Numbered from the stretch's first letter, positions 51,201 through 61,186 are shown. The stretch is DNA of 64,000 bases from Rhynchopus sp. YZ270_cl-10 (GCA_964035575.1 OZ037894.1:372001-436000); one strand, 5' to 3'. The notes: a model not told the origin generated them from the letters alone. Translations and numbers: made by a program.

Positions 51201-51589
51201 ATCCGTTAGGGGCCGATGATGGGCAGGACATTGGAGGGAAAGTGAAGGACAGCACCGCGCTGTCGCAGAGCCAAAGCTACAGCCGAATCTCCTTCTCTCA
51301 AGCAACAGGGTTAGGTGGTGCAGGCACAGGTGCAGGCGGTGACGGCAGTGGCATTCTCCCATCCGATACAGCATCGCACCACGAAGGCACCTCAGCGGAG
51401 CTCATGTATCCCATCTGCACAGTTAAAGAATCCAGGAGAGCGTCCTCACTCAGGATGGAGCGCGGGGCGTCACTTCCGGAGAGGAGGGAGGAGAAGGAGA
51501 AGGAGAAGGAGAGAGAGCGGGATACGATCGCAGCAGCTCCAAAGGTTACGGAATGTGCGTCGTGCAAGATCGACTACATTGAATTGTAG
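48290..51589 (+). CDS. CUB-like / Thr-Pro linker / polytopic membrane protein, copy 1
   Basis: 1099 residues. Signal peptide [15 protein letters not shown]. Two Cys-rich CUB-like modules follow, ~16-147 ([44 protein letters not shown]) and ~155-267. A mucin-like linker of ~325 residues is built from APLT(S/T)(A/S)P units, likely O-glycosylated. About eight transmembrane segments lie between 600 and 960 ([59 protein letters not shown] and others). The cytosolic tail has Cys clusters ([20 protein letters not shown]) and ends [11 protein letters not shown]. Surface receptor or adhesin architecture; no ligand or channel motif identified. A close paralogue lies at 58027-61044. Confidence 0.85.
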   Translation: MLALFVASVAAGLNAACTGAYTTTVLDDGGTVTFPALPATEYPSNARFCWQLRCLAAPGSFVHMSYTSFEVENSALCFEMGSCAGGCPGCNCDSLRVYDDGGGDSAAICGAAPPSYQVASAGDVTLLFRSDNLKHFAGFSMTWSCEPAVAPTPLYSPATCVHQVSDTAAGKTQDYTIAVDTTLLTWKQGLNLCYGFVCDTGNPELAFTTTDVCLLSTLQVMQESGAVTDLCASGTPSLTPITFASTKFTLVFTTEKTFAQNGFAVNVKCIGTTPAPPTPAPLTTAPLTSAPLTSAPFTTAPLTTSPLTTAPTTAPLTTAPFTTAPLTSAPLTSAPLTTSPLTTAPLTSAPLTSAPFTTAPQTTSPLTSAPLTTAPRTSAPPTPSPRTPAPPTPAPLTSAPLTTSPLTSAPLTTAPLTSAPLSSAPTPAPLTTSPLTPAPLTSAPLTTAPLTTAPFTTAPLTSAPLTLAPLTTSPLTSAPLTPAPRTSAPLTPAPLTPSPPTPAPPTPVPLTTAPLTSAPLTTAPLTTSPLTPAPLTTAPLTSAPSTDAPITSAPPTAAPTLPPTLSPTSPPTFAPTTAPLNATAPTPTVPTAKVTQVQAVGGGVVAGTVAVAAVATSLGGTFARGGGRISRSLVLLQLLDCPKTGTEELEFTQNPTFMVIGGGDYAQSRGAIVGNLLLLVGVLAIFFVAAMMLSSADGLLGALSRTPIPLLLLFIEFFWITFVQSAFSLFLYDDDGRLWGILTLLLCLAFLLVLLLQTRSASRCCEVVPTARRNIFYNFVTPRGEWAQSPTGFVMSPARVACLSAVFDGFHSQHAGYFVVQLICMAVLGGLAGWRPTTVLTCAGRAGMTMGVPCIWAGMLLKDRPFLRPIETLTEIVIAGLEFSFAVTAFISAATEREDLFEIASSLAVAMVWVCMVKMCIDILTVLYSMRISKEQHGCYFGKPRHECKAGCAKCQHLRNEYHEVSFNLPHPLGADDGQDIGGKVKDSTALSQSQSYSRISFSQATGLGGAGTGAGGDGSGILPSDTASHHEGTSAELMYPICTVKESRRASSLRMERGASLPERREEKEKEKERERDTIAAAPKVTECASCKIDYIEL

Positions 51590-52487
51590 GTGATAATTGT
51601 GTGTGTTTGATAACCCAATTGGGGCAATTCTTGCGCAGAATGTGGCCCCAATATGTGTTTATTTTTATTTTATTTTTATGGATTCATGCCAGCTTATTGC
51701 ACACGGGAGAGCTGCCACATCCAGGGGTGAGATGTGCTGCCTGTTAATGACTTCTCGAGTCCGCATTGCACTTCGCAGTATCCCCAAGGGAAGACACCCT
51801 TCTTCAGAAGCCAGGTAGATAATGCTGTCCCCCCCTCCACCCCATGGATCAGACCACATCAGAACACCTCTCCCTTCGGTGTGTAAGAATACTTCATGAT
51901 TTCCAAGAATTTCTCTCTCTCTCTCTCTTTAGGGTTTGCTCCCGCGCTCCTCTCGCCTGTGTGTTTTTTTTTTCTTCTTCCGCTCGATTTTTTTTATGCA
52001 TGCGGGATACTGCCAATATTGTTTCATGCAATGATAGAGAGAAAACGAAGAGTAAACAAACAAACAAACAATGGTACAAAGCAAAAATGCAGGCATACAG
52101 TACAGCGTAGCCCATCCTCTGGGTGCCTACAGCAATACAGCCGTGTTTTCGCATGACCAACATTTCATACACCCATAACATACACCCATACCAACCACGT
52201 GATAGTTTGCATTATGTGTTTTTTTATGTATTGTTATACCTACAATCGAAGCTTAAAGGAGAAATAGTTCCTCAGATACGGTCGTCAATCACCCCTCCAA
52301 CAGGGTAATTGTGCAATCAACGAATAAACCTTTTTTTCCCCTTTCCACTTACCTATCAGAGTTACTATTTCCCATTCCAGAGTGTTGCACTATCAGCGTA
52401 TCACTTTTTATCACATATTTGAGGAGCTAAATATACGAGGCTTCCTCCAGATTCCTTCTTTCTCCCCCTCTTTTTTGTTCACTCTTA

Positions 52488-52530
52488 TGCACAGAGAGAA
52501 GTGCAACCATCTTTCAAGCTTTCTTTTGTT
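52488..52530 (+). repeat. Gene-strand hairpin element (TGCAC type)
   Basis: Stem TGCAC (52488-52492), loop AGAGAGAA, stem GTGCA (52501-52505), then ACCATCTTTCAAGCTTTCTT. Paralogous copy at 62310-62350. Confidence 0.78.
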
Positions 52531-52684
52531 GAGCGAGGGGACTGAGCAGGAGAGGCGGTTCATCTTCTAAACTTTTCTTTTACCCTGATCCCCCAAACCT
52601 TAGCAGCAGTATGGAGAGGAATCTCTAAAACCTGCGCAACAGCAAACTAGGGGGGGGGAGCGGCTGCAACCCAAAATGTTTCCA

Positions 52685-52745
52685 GTGCCTGCGTCCGCCG
52701 ATGAACGATTGGTGAACGGTGAGGCGTTTGCACTCCTCAACTCAA
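52685..52745 (+). repeat. Class-3 hairpin motif, long loop
   Basis: GTGCCTGCGTCCGCCGATGA, ACGATTGGTGAACGGTGAGG and CGTTTGCACTCCTCAACTC. GCCT and AGGC are kept although the loop is longer. Confidence 0.7.
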
Positions 52746-52792
52746 ATTCTCTTTTTGTTGAAAACTCTATGGCTTTTTTTACATAAGAACAT

Positions 52793-52990
52793 CTTTTTAG
52801 TTGTCAGTGCTAAAAAGATTGAAGGCACTTTTTGGGGGCAAACAAAAACGGAAAACAGAAAAAGGCATGCTTTTTTTTGTACTGGTTCATTCACTCTGAT
52901 TCACAAAATACCAACGCCGCGTTGCAGTTCACACTTTTCCCATCTTTTTGTTACGCCCAGTTTTTGAGCGCACAAAGGCCGTTCTCTTGG
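52793..52990 (+). repeat. Dispersed repeat D, copy 2
   Basis: Diverged copy of the intronic repeat at 20843-21025, sharing CTAAAAAGATTGAAGGCA, GGGCAAACAAAAACGGA and TTTTTGAGCGCACAAAGGCC. Confidence 0.7.
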
Positions 52991-53061
52991 AGGCACTAAA
53001 CCCATCTCTTAGTGGTTAATTTTGTTGATGCCACAAAAAAAAATCAATAATAATCATTAGC

Positions 53062-53197
53062 GTGAAATAAGATTCCTTTTGTTTCGCGGTCGGACTGGAG
53101 TCAGAAGTGATTTATTTTCATGAGCGTAGCGAGTGAAAATAATAAAACGCGTGTCTCCATGCCAGGGAGAGTGAATCAACGAATCTTATTTTAACAC
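53062..53197 (+). repeat. Fold-back element with GTGAAATAA ends
   Basis: Outer arms CGTGAAATAAGATTC and GAATCTTATTTTAACACG pair with one short bulge. An internal TTATTTTCA...TGAAAATAA hairpin (9-bp arms) is also present. GTGAAATAA-type ends recur in the fold-back region 55.6-57.9 kb. Confidence 0.6.
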
Positions 53198-53375
53198 GAT
53201 CACAATCTTTTATTCAGCGTTTGCGGAGGTCAAAGTACAATTTCTACAGGCAGTCAAATAGGGTAGGTAGATCGAATAATGCCAGTCTTATTTCACTGTT
53301 CCCTGTAGATATTGTACATGACCTCCGCAAAAAGACGAATAAAACATTTTTTAAAAAAGAAAAATGTTTTCAGGA

Positions 53376-53420
53376 TGTGCATGCACGCGATGCATACTCA
53401 TCTTTCAACTTTTCCTGAGG
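53376..53420 (+). repeat. Gene-strand hairpin element (TGTGCAT type)
   Basis: Seven-pair stem TGTGCAT (53376-53382) with ATGCATA (53390-53396) around a 7-nt loop GCACGCG, then CTCATCTTTCAACTTTTCC. A distinct stem with the same loop size and tail. Confidence 0.82.
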
Positions 53421-53603
53421 GAACTACCAGGGTTTCTAACCTCCCCAACCCGTCATGTCTTCCTCCACTTGATTTATCCTGTGATTTCCCATTCCCCCCC
53501 CCTCCCCTCGATACGGAGTGCCTTTTGTTTTAAATAAAAAGTAATTTATTGCTTTTATCTATTCAAAAAAAATATTTATTTATCAAAAACCCCTCCCCTC
53601 GAT

Positions 53604-53640
53604 GTGTGCACTCTGTGGCACATCATCTATTCACGCTTTC
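53604..53640 (+). repeat. Gene-strand hairpin element (GTGTGC type)
   Basis: Stem GTGTGC (53604-53609), loop ACTCTGTG, stem GCACAT (53618-53623), then CATCTATTCACGCTTTCTTA. A CTAAGC-type element starts 8 bases later. Confidence 0.78.
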
Positions 53641-53647
53641 TTATTGA

Positions 53648-53690
53648 CTAAGCTCAAGGCTTAGGCTCATCTCGACTTCTCTTTCCTCCC
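53648..53690 (+). repeat. Gene-strand hairpin element (CTAAGC type, short loop)
   Basis: Stem CTAAGC (53648-53653), loop TCAAG, stem GCTTAG (53659-53664), then GCTCATCTCGACTTCTCTTT. Confidence 0.78.
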
Positions 53691-53833
53691 CCTCCCATCT
53701 CCCCATATGTTTCAGGTCGTATCATTGCCATAGTCTCCAATGTCATTTCCCCCTTTTTTTTGACTGTCGAACTTCGAGGATTGTTCGAAGAGACAGGCAG
53801 GTGCAAATAGAAAAATATATAGAAAAACATTTG

Positions 53834-53895
53834 GTATAGTGTCGCTAGTGGAGTTCATCCTCAGGGTGTCTATACACTAATACAACCAAGTTTTC
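53834..53895 (+). repeat. Dispersed repeat C, copy
   Basis: GTATAGTGTCGCTAGTGGAG, TTCATCCTCAGGGTGTCTAT and ACTAATACAACCAAGTTTTC. Confidence 0.78.
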
Positions 53896-54233
53896 CTCGT
53901 TGTTCTTGCACAAAACAACCCAGACCTCAAAACTCGTGGGGGGGGAAAGCCCCTTTATTTTCGCCCCAATAAGTTGCCTTTTTTTTGTTGTTGTTCTTCA
54001 CGTCATGCCTTTTGCTAACCATCCACTAAAAACATTTTTTTTTTTTAACCATCATCATTTCAGGGGGAAAACCCCGTTCGCAAAAGGTCTGTCTGTCTTC
54101 ACGTTAAGTACCTTCGCGCTACGTATGCGAGGATTAGGATCATCTTGTAAGCTTTTTTACCCCCCTCGCTTTTTTTTGCTCATGCTCGAACACTACATCA
54201 TACGTGTCAAAATTACGAGCTCCGGCTGGGAGA

Positions 54234-54263
54234 GTTGTTTGGGATGACATCATCCCAAACAAC
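54234..54263 (+). repeat. Perfect 14-bp palindrome
   Basis: GTTGTTTGGGATGA-CA-TCATCCCAAACAAC. It would form a stable stem with a 2-nt centre. It lies immediately before a long hairpin element (54270). Confidence 0.9.
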
Positions 54264-54269
54264 AAACTT

Positions 54270-54365
54270 GTGGAAACCCACGCAGCTGATGCTGCGATAA
54301 CGAATGTGATCAAAGGTGACTAAGCAACGAGAGGCTTAGAGGTCATCTAATAAACTTTTCGCTAA
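54270..54365 (+). repeat. Extended gene-strand hairpin element (CTAAGC type)
   Basis: 5' part GTGGAAACCCACGCAGCTGA and ATAACGAATGTGATCAAA, then GGTGA, stem CTAAGC, loop AACGAGAG, stem GCTTAG, AGGTCATCTAATAAAC and TTTTC. Confidence 0.88.
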
Positions 54366-55003
54366 AACCATACCTTCAGGTGACAAATTTGTGTTGCCTG
54401 GTCACCTAGGGTTGACTGTAGCGGTGAGGTGTTTGTTTTGCACTTACAACTTCTCTCGAACAGTACAGGGTCTGTCCACATGGTATTTACCATTCACATG
54501 GCGTTACGTCCAATAGACTCGTAGACGATCAATTCTCAAACATGCTTTGTCATGCTCCCTTCTTCCCCCCAAGTTAAAATAATTGCTTGTCCTTATATTT
54601 TGCAGCCATCACTCATCATCAAACAAATAAACTGCTTTTTTCGGGGGAAAAACATAAAGCCAAAATCAATACAGAGAGCTATCTAACTACCCCTTGCCAC
54701 ACCCCTGGTATGGTTTAACACACAATACTCACTGGGTCTCTTGTTACGCTGCTGCAGGCAGTTTCCGGTGTGACGGAGAAAAGTTGTTTTTTTTCTTCTT
54801 TCTTTTGCCCACTACTGTAGCGAGGGTCTATGCTACACAATTAGGGAAAGGTGTACTGGCTGTACCCTACTTTTTATTTGCAAAGAAACAAAAAAAAAAC
54901 AAAAGATTCTTTTTCGTATTTACAAAAAAAAGAGGAGACGATGCTGGTGGATAAACTCCATCTTTCGATTGAAAATAATATCTTAATCTTTCTTTAACTT
55001 GTA

Positions 55004-55093
55004 GAAGCCAGCGCAGCTGAAGCTATGCGATAACGAATATGATAAGGTGACTAAGCACGAGAGGCTTAGGATCATCTTATAAACTTTTCTTCT
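55004..55093 (+). repeat. Extended gene-strand hairpin element (CTAAGC type)
   Basis: 5' part GAAGCCAGCGCAGCTGAAGC and ATAACGAATATGATAA, then stem CTAAGC (55051-55056), loop ACGAGAG, stem GCTTAG (55064-55069), GATCATCTTATAAACTTTTC. Closest to the apparent consensus. Confidence 0.9.
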
Positions 55094-55593
55094 TTTGACC
55101 GAGCTGTGTTTTAGCACGATTCACCTACTCTTCTTTTATTCACTTATCATATCCTGAAGTCAGATTCAGACCTGTTGCTAAACAGTGCCGAAAATCCCAC
55201 ATCTTTTGAACGTTAACTTGGGGGCCTATACCAGGTATTTAGGCGCCTTTGGTTTTAAGCAAATTTTGTTACGTCTTTTTGAGCCTGCGACCTCAGTAGT
55301 GTACCTATTTTTTTGGTGAATGGTGCCAAATCTCTAGCGCTTAGGAGGCGTGGCTCTTACGAGTATAGCCCCCCCTAAATTAACGTGATTTGTTGACGGG
55401 TTGGAGCAGAGCCACACTTCACCGACAGGTCGAAGTGCGTGCGTTTCACAACCTCTCCCTTTTGTCTTTATTGTTTTTCTTGTCTTTATTTATTGCAGAT
55501 GTGGGTAAGGGCTTAGTTTTTTTTTTTTTGGTACGCGTCCGCGCGCGCTCAAATTTTTGGAAATCCAAAAATAAAAAATAATATATATTATTG

Positions 55594-55741
55594 ACGTGTA
55601 ATATTTTTGCCTTTATTTCACGCACAGCCCCAAAAAACCCCGAGGAGTGGTTTTTTTCCCCGAGGGCGCAGCCCGAGGGGAAAAAATACCACTCCGAGGG
55701 GTTTTGGGGCTGTAAGTGAAATTAAGGCAAAATATTACACC
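55594..55741 (+). repeat. Large hairpin
   Basis: GTGTAATATTTTTGCCTTTA, TTTCACGCACAGCCCC and AACCCCGAGGAGTGGT pair with their complements on the other side (ACCACTCCGAGGGGTT, GGGGCTGTAAGTGAAA, GCAAAATATTACACC), leaving a short GC centre. Arms are about 65 bp, imperfect. Confidence 0.8.
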
Positions 55742-56591
55742 AACAATACATTTTTTTATTGCACAACGGGGCACTTTTATTTCACAACCCGGGGGTCTGC
55801 TAAACGCTTAGTTCTCAAGGCTTACGTTCATCGTATCAACTTCCCTTTGGTGTTGGGGTTATCTTCATTCAAATTTTTCTCTTTTCGAAATATCTTTATC
55901 TCCTGTATCACAACCTTGCAGAGTTGCTGATGTCCGACCTAAACACCATTGAGGCAGATGGAGTGGCCACTCCACAGGCAGCACTGTTCCCGTAGGTGGG
56001 CACACCCCACCCCCACCAGCCACATCCGCTTCCATCTAAGGTGAAACAGGTGAAAAAATCCCTCAGATGGTCAAAATACCCAAATTTTGCGTTTTTTTGC
56101 ATTTTTCGGTACCCCAAGACCCCACCCAGGAGTCGAAATTTTCCGGGGAAAAAAATTTTTTTTTCCCCGATTTTTCGGATTTTTGCTAAGGCGTTGGCCC
56201 ATACAAACCGGGTTTTTGTACAGAAAATGACCGGGGAATAAATATGTGATGCTCAAAACATCAAAATTCTTGCTTTATTTGCATTTTTGGGTCCATCTGA
56301 GCCCAAAAAAAATTTTTTTTTTCGGCCGAAAATTTTGTCTTTGCGAAAAAAAAAAAAAAAATCGAGCAGTGAAATAAAGAGTTATTTCGTTCACATAGCC
56401 TAGATTCGGACCTGTTTTCAGGCCGACCGTGTACAGCCGGGTAGAGCTTGACAACGCCAACAGCTGTGGTCCAAGGAGGTCCCCAGTGTTGTCTGCCAAT
56501 CCCCTTAACCCAACAAAAGACTACAATATAAAAACAATCTAGACAAAGCCGCCCCCATCCCCGTCCAGGCAAAATAAAAAAGTAAAAGAAT

Positions 56592-56659
56592 GCCCTTCCT
56601 CAGTCCGGAAGTATCACCTCAACCGGTTACCTGCCGTAAAAGAGAGAGAGGTTACAGAA
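56592..56659 (+). repeat. Dispersed repeat F, copy 2
   Basis: CCCTTCCTCAGTCCGGAAGT, ATCACCTCAACCGGTTACCT and GCCGTA as at 3610-3678. Confidence 0.8.
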
Positions 56660-57253
56660 CTATTCATACAACAATAAAGAGTGAAATAAAGAAATAAAGC
56701 CTTTTTTATTTCACTGCCGTTTTTATTTTTCTACAGGAATTTGTTAGGGGAGTGAAATTAAAGTGCCCCGACGTGCAATAAAAAATAAAAAAAAATATGC
56801 CGGTGTGGTGTGCATAGAAAAGTATAAAAAAAAAAGTTGGAAAATTTCAACAATTTTTTTTCCCGAATATTTTTTTTTCGAAATTTTTTTTTTTTGGGCA
56901 CAACATTGATTTTGCAGCCAAAACAAGTTATTTTTTTTTGGTACCCGGATGCAGGTGACCCGGCTCTGCACACAGAGGCTCAGCCCCCTAGCTGCGATTG
57001 ACACCGAGGAGGAAGCCGTCACGGCCTAAGTGACTAAGAATCGGTTCTCCCTCACACCGTGGATGAGCAGTGCAGTAGACTAGGAGCTACTTCCTGCTAC
57101 CCTCATAGTAAAAATAATGTTTTTTCAAAAATAAATTAATAAAAAAATGACCCAAAAGTAACATTTTTTTTGTAACAATTTAATAAAATGTTTTATTCGT
57201 TTTTTTGCAGTTGGGCAAAAAGTAACAAATGTTACAAAGAAAAAATAAAGAGC

Positions 57254-57412
57254 CATGGTTGAACCACGGGAGTACCATAGGGAACTGGGTTGCTGACCAC
57301 ACGATCCAGGCTGTACCTCAATTTTTTTTTGCCTGCGGCGCCATTTTCCCTTTTTTGCTCCGCAAAAAAGGGTTCGTTGAGTGACTCTGTGTAAAAAGCT
57401 AGATTTTTACAC
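57254..57412 (+). repeat. Repeat G, copy 2
   Basis: CATGGTTGAACCACGGGAGT, ACCATAGGGAACTGGGTTGC, ACCTCAATTTTTTTTTGCC and GCTCCGCAAAAAAGGGTTCG, aligned with 18068-18230. Confidence 0.85.
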
Positions 57413-57774
57413 CATCATGTGGCAGGGGTTTCCGCGCTGTATGCTTTATTAGCCCCCCCAGTAACATTTTTGTTACGCCTGCGGCGTAACAAAAATGTTA
57501 CAAAAAAATAAAATGCAAAAAATGAAAAAAGTAACAAAATGCAAAAATGTTATAAAAAAAATAAAAATCGCCGAAATAATTTATTTGTAACAATAACATA
57601 ATTTATACTATGAGGGTATTTTATTTTTATTTTTTTTTTTTTTTTTTTTTTTGGTTTTTTTTTGAATTTTTTTTTTTGCGTTTTTTTGCTTTTTTCTTTT
57701 TTTTTTTGCGCGCGCGCGCTCAAAATTTGAGGGGGGTCCCGGACGCGTACCAAGAAAAAAAATAACTAAGCCCT

Positions 57775-58026
57775 AACACGAAAAAGGAAAAGTGCGGTTA
57801 TAATTTTCCCGCTGATTCGCTTCCCGCCCACCCAGCACAACCCCGTTCTCAAACACCACCTACACAGCGAGTGAAATAAGAACCATTTTATTTGACGCGG
57901 GGCTTTCTACTTGAAGAAAGCGACTGATTTTTTTCCCCCCTCTGTTTTTTTCTTTTCCACTAACCCACCACTTTCAGCATCCCACACATCACATTGCTTT
58001 TGATGGGGTGATTTTTTTAAAATATA
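57775..58026 (+). other. Short spacer before second CUB-like gene
   Basis: From ~57955 this aligns with the upstream region of copy 1. CACCACTTTCAG ends at 57978, a candidate spliced-leader acceptor at the same relative place as in copy 1. Confidence 0.55.
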
Positions 58027-61000
58027 ATGTTGGCTTTGTTTGTTGCGAGTGTCGCGGCCGGTTTGAATGCCGCATGTACAGGGGCGTACACGACGACGGT
58101 GCTGGATGATGGGGGTACTGTCACGTTCCCTGCGTTACCTGCAACTGAGTATCCCTCTAACGCAAGATTTTGTTGGCAACTGAGGTGTCTTGCTGCACCG
58201 GGGAGCTTCGTGCACATGAGCTACACAAGCTTTGAGGTTGAGAACAGTGCGCTCTGTTTCGAGATGGGTAGCTGCACAGGTGGGTGCCCTGGATGCAACT
58301 GCGACAGTCTGCGTGTGTACGACGACGGTGGTGGTGACAGTGCTGCCATCTGTGGTGCGGCACCTCCCTCCTACCAGGTGGCCAGTGCAGGCGACGTAAC
58401 ACTTCTCTTCAGATCTGACAACCTGAAGCACTTTGCAGGGTTCTCCATGACCTGGTCCTGTGAGCCCGCAGTAGCCCCAACACCTCTGTACTCGCCAGCA
58501 ACGTGTGTTCATCAAGTGTCAGATACAGCTGCAGGGAAAACTCAAGACTATAACATCGAAGTTGACACAACATTGCTGACCTGGAAGCAGGGGCTCAACC
58601 TGTGTTACGGCTTTGTGTGTGACTCAGGAAACCCAGAGCTGGCCTTCACCACCACAGATGTGTGTTTTCTCAGTACGCTGCAGGTTATGCAGGAAAGTGG
58701 TGCTGTGACCGATCTCTGTGCCGGCGGTGGGCCCTCCCTCACGCCAATTACGTTTGCCAGCACTAAGTTCACCCTGGTGTTCACGACAGAGAAGACGTTT
58801 ACGAATAACGGGTTTGCGGTGAACGTAAAGTGTATTGGGACGACGCCAGCACCGCCAACACCTGCACCACCTACACCAGCACCGCCGACGCCAGCACCAC
58901 CGACACCCTCACCGCCGACACCAGCCCCGCCAACTCCGTCACCTCCAACACCAGCGCCCCCAACACCAGCACCACCAACACCCGCACCTCCGACACCTGC
59001 ACCTCCAACACCAGCACCACCGACACCCGCACCACCAACTCCGTCACCACCTACACCGGCACCGCCAACACCTGCACCACCTACACCAGCACCACCGACA
59101 CCAGCACCGCCAACTCCGTCACCACCGACACCAGCCCCGCCAACTCCGTCACCTCCAACACCAGCGCCCCCAACACCAGCACCACCAACACCCGCACCTC
59201 CGACACCCGCACCTCCAACACCAGCACCACTAACTCCGTCACCACCTACACCTGCACCGCCGACTCCAGTGCCGTTAACAACGGCTCCGTTGACGTCAGC
59301 ACCACTTACCACAGCACCGTTAACAACATCACCACTGACTCCAGCACCCTTAACGACAGCGCCGCTGACGTCAGCACCGTCGACAGATGCGCCGATCACC
59401 TCCGCACCACCGACGGCAGCACCCACGCTGCCACCGACACTGTCCCCCACATCGCCGCCGACGTTCGCTCCCACGACGGCACCGCTCAACGCCACTGCCC
59501 CGACGCCCACCGTGCCGACAGCAAAGGTCACACAGGTGCAGGCAGTCGGTGGGGGCGTTGTTGCAGGCACCGTCGCCGTCGCTGCCGTTGCAACAAGCCT
59601 GGGCGGCACGTTTGCACGTGGAGGTGGCAGGATCAGCAGAAGCCTTGTCCTCCTGCAGCTCCTGGACTGCCCCAAGACAGGCACAGAGGAGCTTGAGTTC
59701 ACACAGAACCCTACCTTCATGGTCATAGGTGGGGGCGACTATGCGCAGTCCCGCGGTGCGATCGTGGGCAACCTGCTTCTCTTAGTCGGCGTTCTTGCCA
59801 TCTTCTTTGTTGCTGCGATGATGTTGTCTTCTGCGGACGGGCTGCTTGGTGCTTTGTCACGCACGCCTATTCCGCTTCTTCTTCTCTTTATTGAGTTCTT
59901 TTGGATTACTTTTGTGCAGAGTGCGTTTTCGTTGTTTCTCTACGACGATGACGGACGGCTGTGGGGTATTCTCACGCTGCTGCTGTGCCTGGCCTTCTTG
60001 CTGGTTCTCTTACTGCAGACACGCTCTGCGTCACGATGCTGCGAGGTCGTCCCCACCGCACGGAGGAACATCTTCTACAACTTCGTCACCCCTCGTGGAG
60101 AGTGGGCGCAGAGCCCAACCGGCTTTGTGATGTCCCCTGCGCGGGTGGCGTGCCTGTCTGCAGTCTTCGATGGGTTTCATTCTCAACACGCAGGGTACTT
60201 TGTTGTTCAGTTGATCTGCATGGCTGTGTTGGGAGGTCTAGCTGGATGGCGCCCTACCACAATGTTAACCTGTGCCGGGCGTGCCGGGATGATGATCGGA
60301 GTTCCATGTGTCTGGGCTGGTGTGCTTCTGAAAGACCGTCCGTTCTTACGCCCCATCGAAACCTTGACGGAAATTGTGATTGCTGGTCTCGAGTTCAGTT
60401 TTGCGGTCACCGCTTTCATTTCCGCTGCAACCGAACGAGAGGATCTATTCGAAATCGCATCCTCCCTCGCTGTGGCTATGGTTTGGGTCTGCATGGTGAA
60501 GATGTGTATTGACATTTTGACGGTGTTGTATAGTATGAGGATTTCGAAGGAACAGCATGGATGCTATTTTGGAAAGCCGAGGCACGAATGCAAGGCGGGG
60601 TGTGCAAAGTGCCAGCACCTCCGAAATGAATATCACGAAGTGTCGTTTAACTTGCTGCATCCTTTAGGGGCCGATGATGGGCAGGACATTGGAGGGAAAG
60701 TGAAGGACAGCACCGCACTGTCGCAGAGCCAAAGCTACAGCCGAATCTCCTTCTCTCAAGCAACAGGGTTAGGTGGTGCAGGCACAGGTGCAGGCGGTGA
60801 CGGCAGTGGTATTCTCCCCTCCGATACAGCATCGCACCACGAAGGCTCGTCAGCAGGGGAGCTCATGTATCCTATCTACAAAGTTAAAGAATCCAGGAGA
60901 GCGTCCTCACTCAGGATGGAGCGCGGGGCGTCACTTCCGGAGAGGAGGGAGGAGAAGGAGAAGGAGAGAGAGCGGGATACGATCGCAGCAGCTCCAAAGG

Positions 61001-61044
61001 TTACGGAATGTGCGTCGTGCAAGATCGACTACATTGAATTGTAG
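58027..61044 (+). CDS. CUB-like / Thr-Pro linker / polytopic membrane protein, copy 2
   Basis: 1005 residues. Signal peptide, two CUB-like modules, membrane block and Cys-rich tail are almost the same as in copy 1. Differences include C-TGGCPG for C-AGGCPG near residue 91, [20 protein letters not shown] in the membrane block, and small changes near the C terminus. The linker is about 95 residues shorter and mostly ([12 protein letters not shown])-type, against APLTSAP in copy 1; the last ~100 linker residues are again identical. Expansion of different repeat units in each copy explains the length difference. Both ORFs are intact, so two functional surface proteins are likely. Confidence 0.85.
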   Translation: MLALFVASVAAGLNAACTGAYTTTVLDDGGTVTFPALPATEYPSNARFCWQLRCLAAPGSFVHMSYTSFEVENSALCFEMGSCTGGCPGCNCDSLRVYDDGGGDSAAICGAAPPSYQVASAGDVTLLFRSDNLKHFAGFSMTWSCEPAVAPTPLYSPATCVHQVSDTAAGKTQDYNIEVDTTLLTWKQGLNLCYGFVCDSGNPELAFTTTDVCFLSTLQVMQESGAVTDLCAGGGPSLTPITFASTKFTLVFTTEKTFTNNGFAVNVKCIGTTPAPPTPAPPTPAPPTPAPPTPSPPTPAPPTPSPPTPAPPTPAPPTPAPPTPAPPTPAPPTPAPPTPSPPTPAPPTPAPPTPAPPTPAPPTPSPPTPAPPTPSPPTPAPPTPAPPTPAPPTPAPPTPAPLTPSPPTPAPPTPVPLTTAPLTSAPLTTAPLTTSPLTPAPLTTAPLTSAPSTDAPITSAPPTAAPTLPPTLSPTSPPTFAPTTAPLNATAPTPTVPTAKVTQVQAVGGGVVAGTVAVAAVATSLGGTFARGGGRISRSLVLLQLLDCPKTGTEELEFTQNPTFMVIGGGDYAQSRGAIVGNLLLLVGVLAIFFVAAMMLSSADGLLGALSRTPIPLLLLFIEFFWITFVQSAFSLFLYDDDGRLWGILTLLLCLAFLLVLLLQTRSASRCCEVVPTARRNIFYNFVTPRGEWAQSPTGFVMSPARVACLSAVFDGFHSQHAGYFVVQLICMAVLGGLAGWRPTTMLTCAGRAGMMIGVPCVWAGVLLKDRPFLRPIETLTEIVIAGLEFSFAVTAFISAATEREDLFEIASSLAVAMVWVCMVKMCIDILTVLYSMRISKEQHGCYFGKPRHECKAGCAKCQHLRNEYHEVSFNLLHPLGADDGQDIGGKVKDSTALSQSQSYSRISFSQATGLGGAGTGAGGDGSGILPSDTASHHEGSSAGELMYPIYKVKESRRASSLRMERGASLPERREEKEKERERDTIAAAPKVTECASCKIDYIEL

Positions 61045-61186
61045 GTGACAATTGTGTGTGTTTGTTCTTTGTTTTTTTTTTTGTATTTTTTGATCAAAAA
61101 AAAATTGAGCAAAGAACTCCTGTCCAAATGGAGCATTGCTCAAAACAGTGTGTTGTGCATTTTTTCATTTTAAATATATTGGTAGT

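Larger units (their letters stand above)
51590..53061 (+). other. Duplicated and repeat-rich spacer
   Basis: Patches from 51930 to 52745 align in order with 61575-62620 (CCTCCCGCCTGTGT, TTTTTATCACATAT, CAGAGAGAAGTGCAACCAT, CTGATCCCCCAAACCTTAGC, CTGCGTCCGCC), so the spacer was duplicated with the gene. It contains hairpin 52488-52530, class-3 motif 52685-52745 and repeat D 52793-52990. Confidence 0.65.
53198..55507 (+). other. Repeat-rich spacer, no gene supported
   Basis: Hairpin elements at 53376-53420, 53604-53640 and 53648-53690, repeat C at 53834-53895, a palindrome at 54234-54263, long hairpin elements at 54270-54365 and 55004-55093, a class-3 fragment at 54424-54460, and the repeat TGGATAAACTCCATCTTTCG at 54951-54997, shared with the intron at 1889. 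ORFs lack support. Confidence 0.6.
55508..57774 (+). mobile_element. ~2.3-kb element with long imperfect inverted ends, nested fold-backs
   Basis: Left end AGGGCTTAGTT, T-run, GGTACGCGTCCG and GCGCGCGCTCAAA. The right end, read inward, repeats AGGGCTTAGTTA, T-run, GGTACGCGTCCG and, after an insertion, CTCAAA and GCGCGCGCGC. No clear target duplication. Inside: a ~150-bp hairpin (55594-55741, centred on CCCCGAGGGCGCAGCCCGAG GGG); an inverted pair TTATTGCACAACGGGGCACT / AGTGCCCCGACGTGCAATAA (55757 and 56762); repeat F (56592-56659); and repeat G (57254-57412). No transposase is visible. The CAGGG-like end and shared repeat G relate it to the hAT-like elements. Confidence 0.6.
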
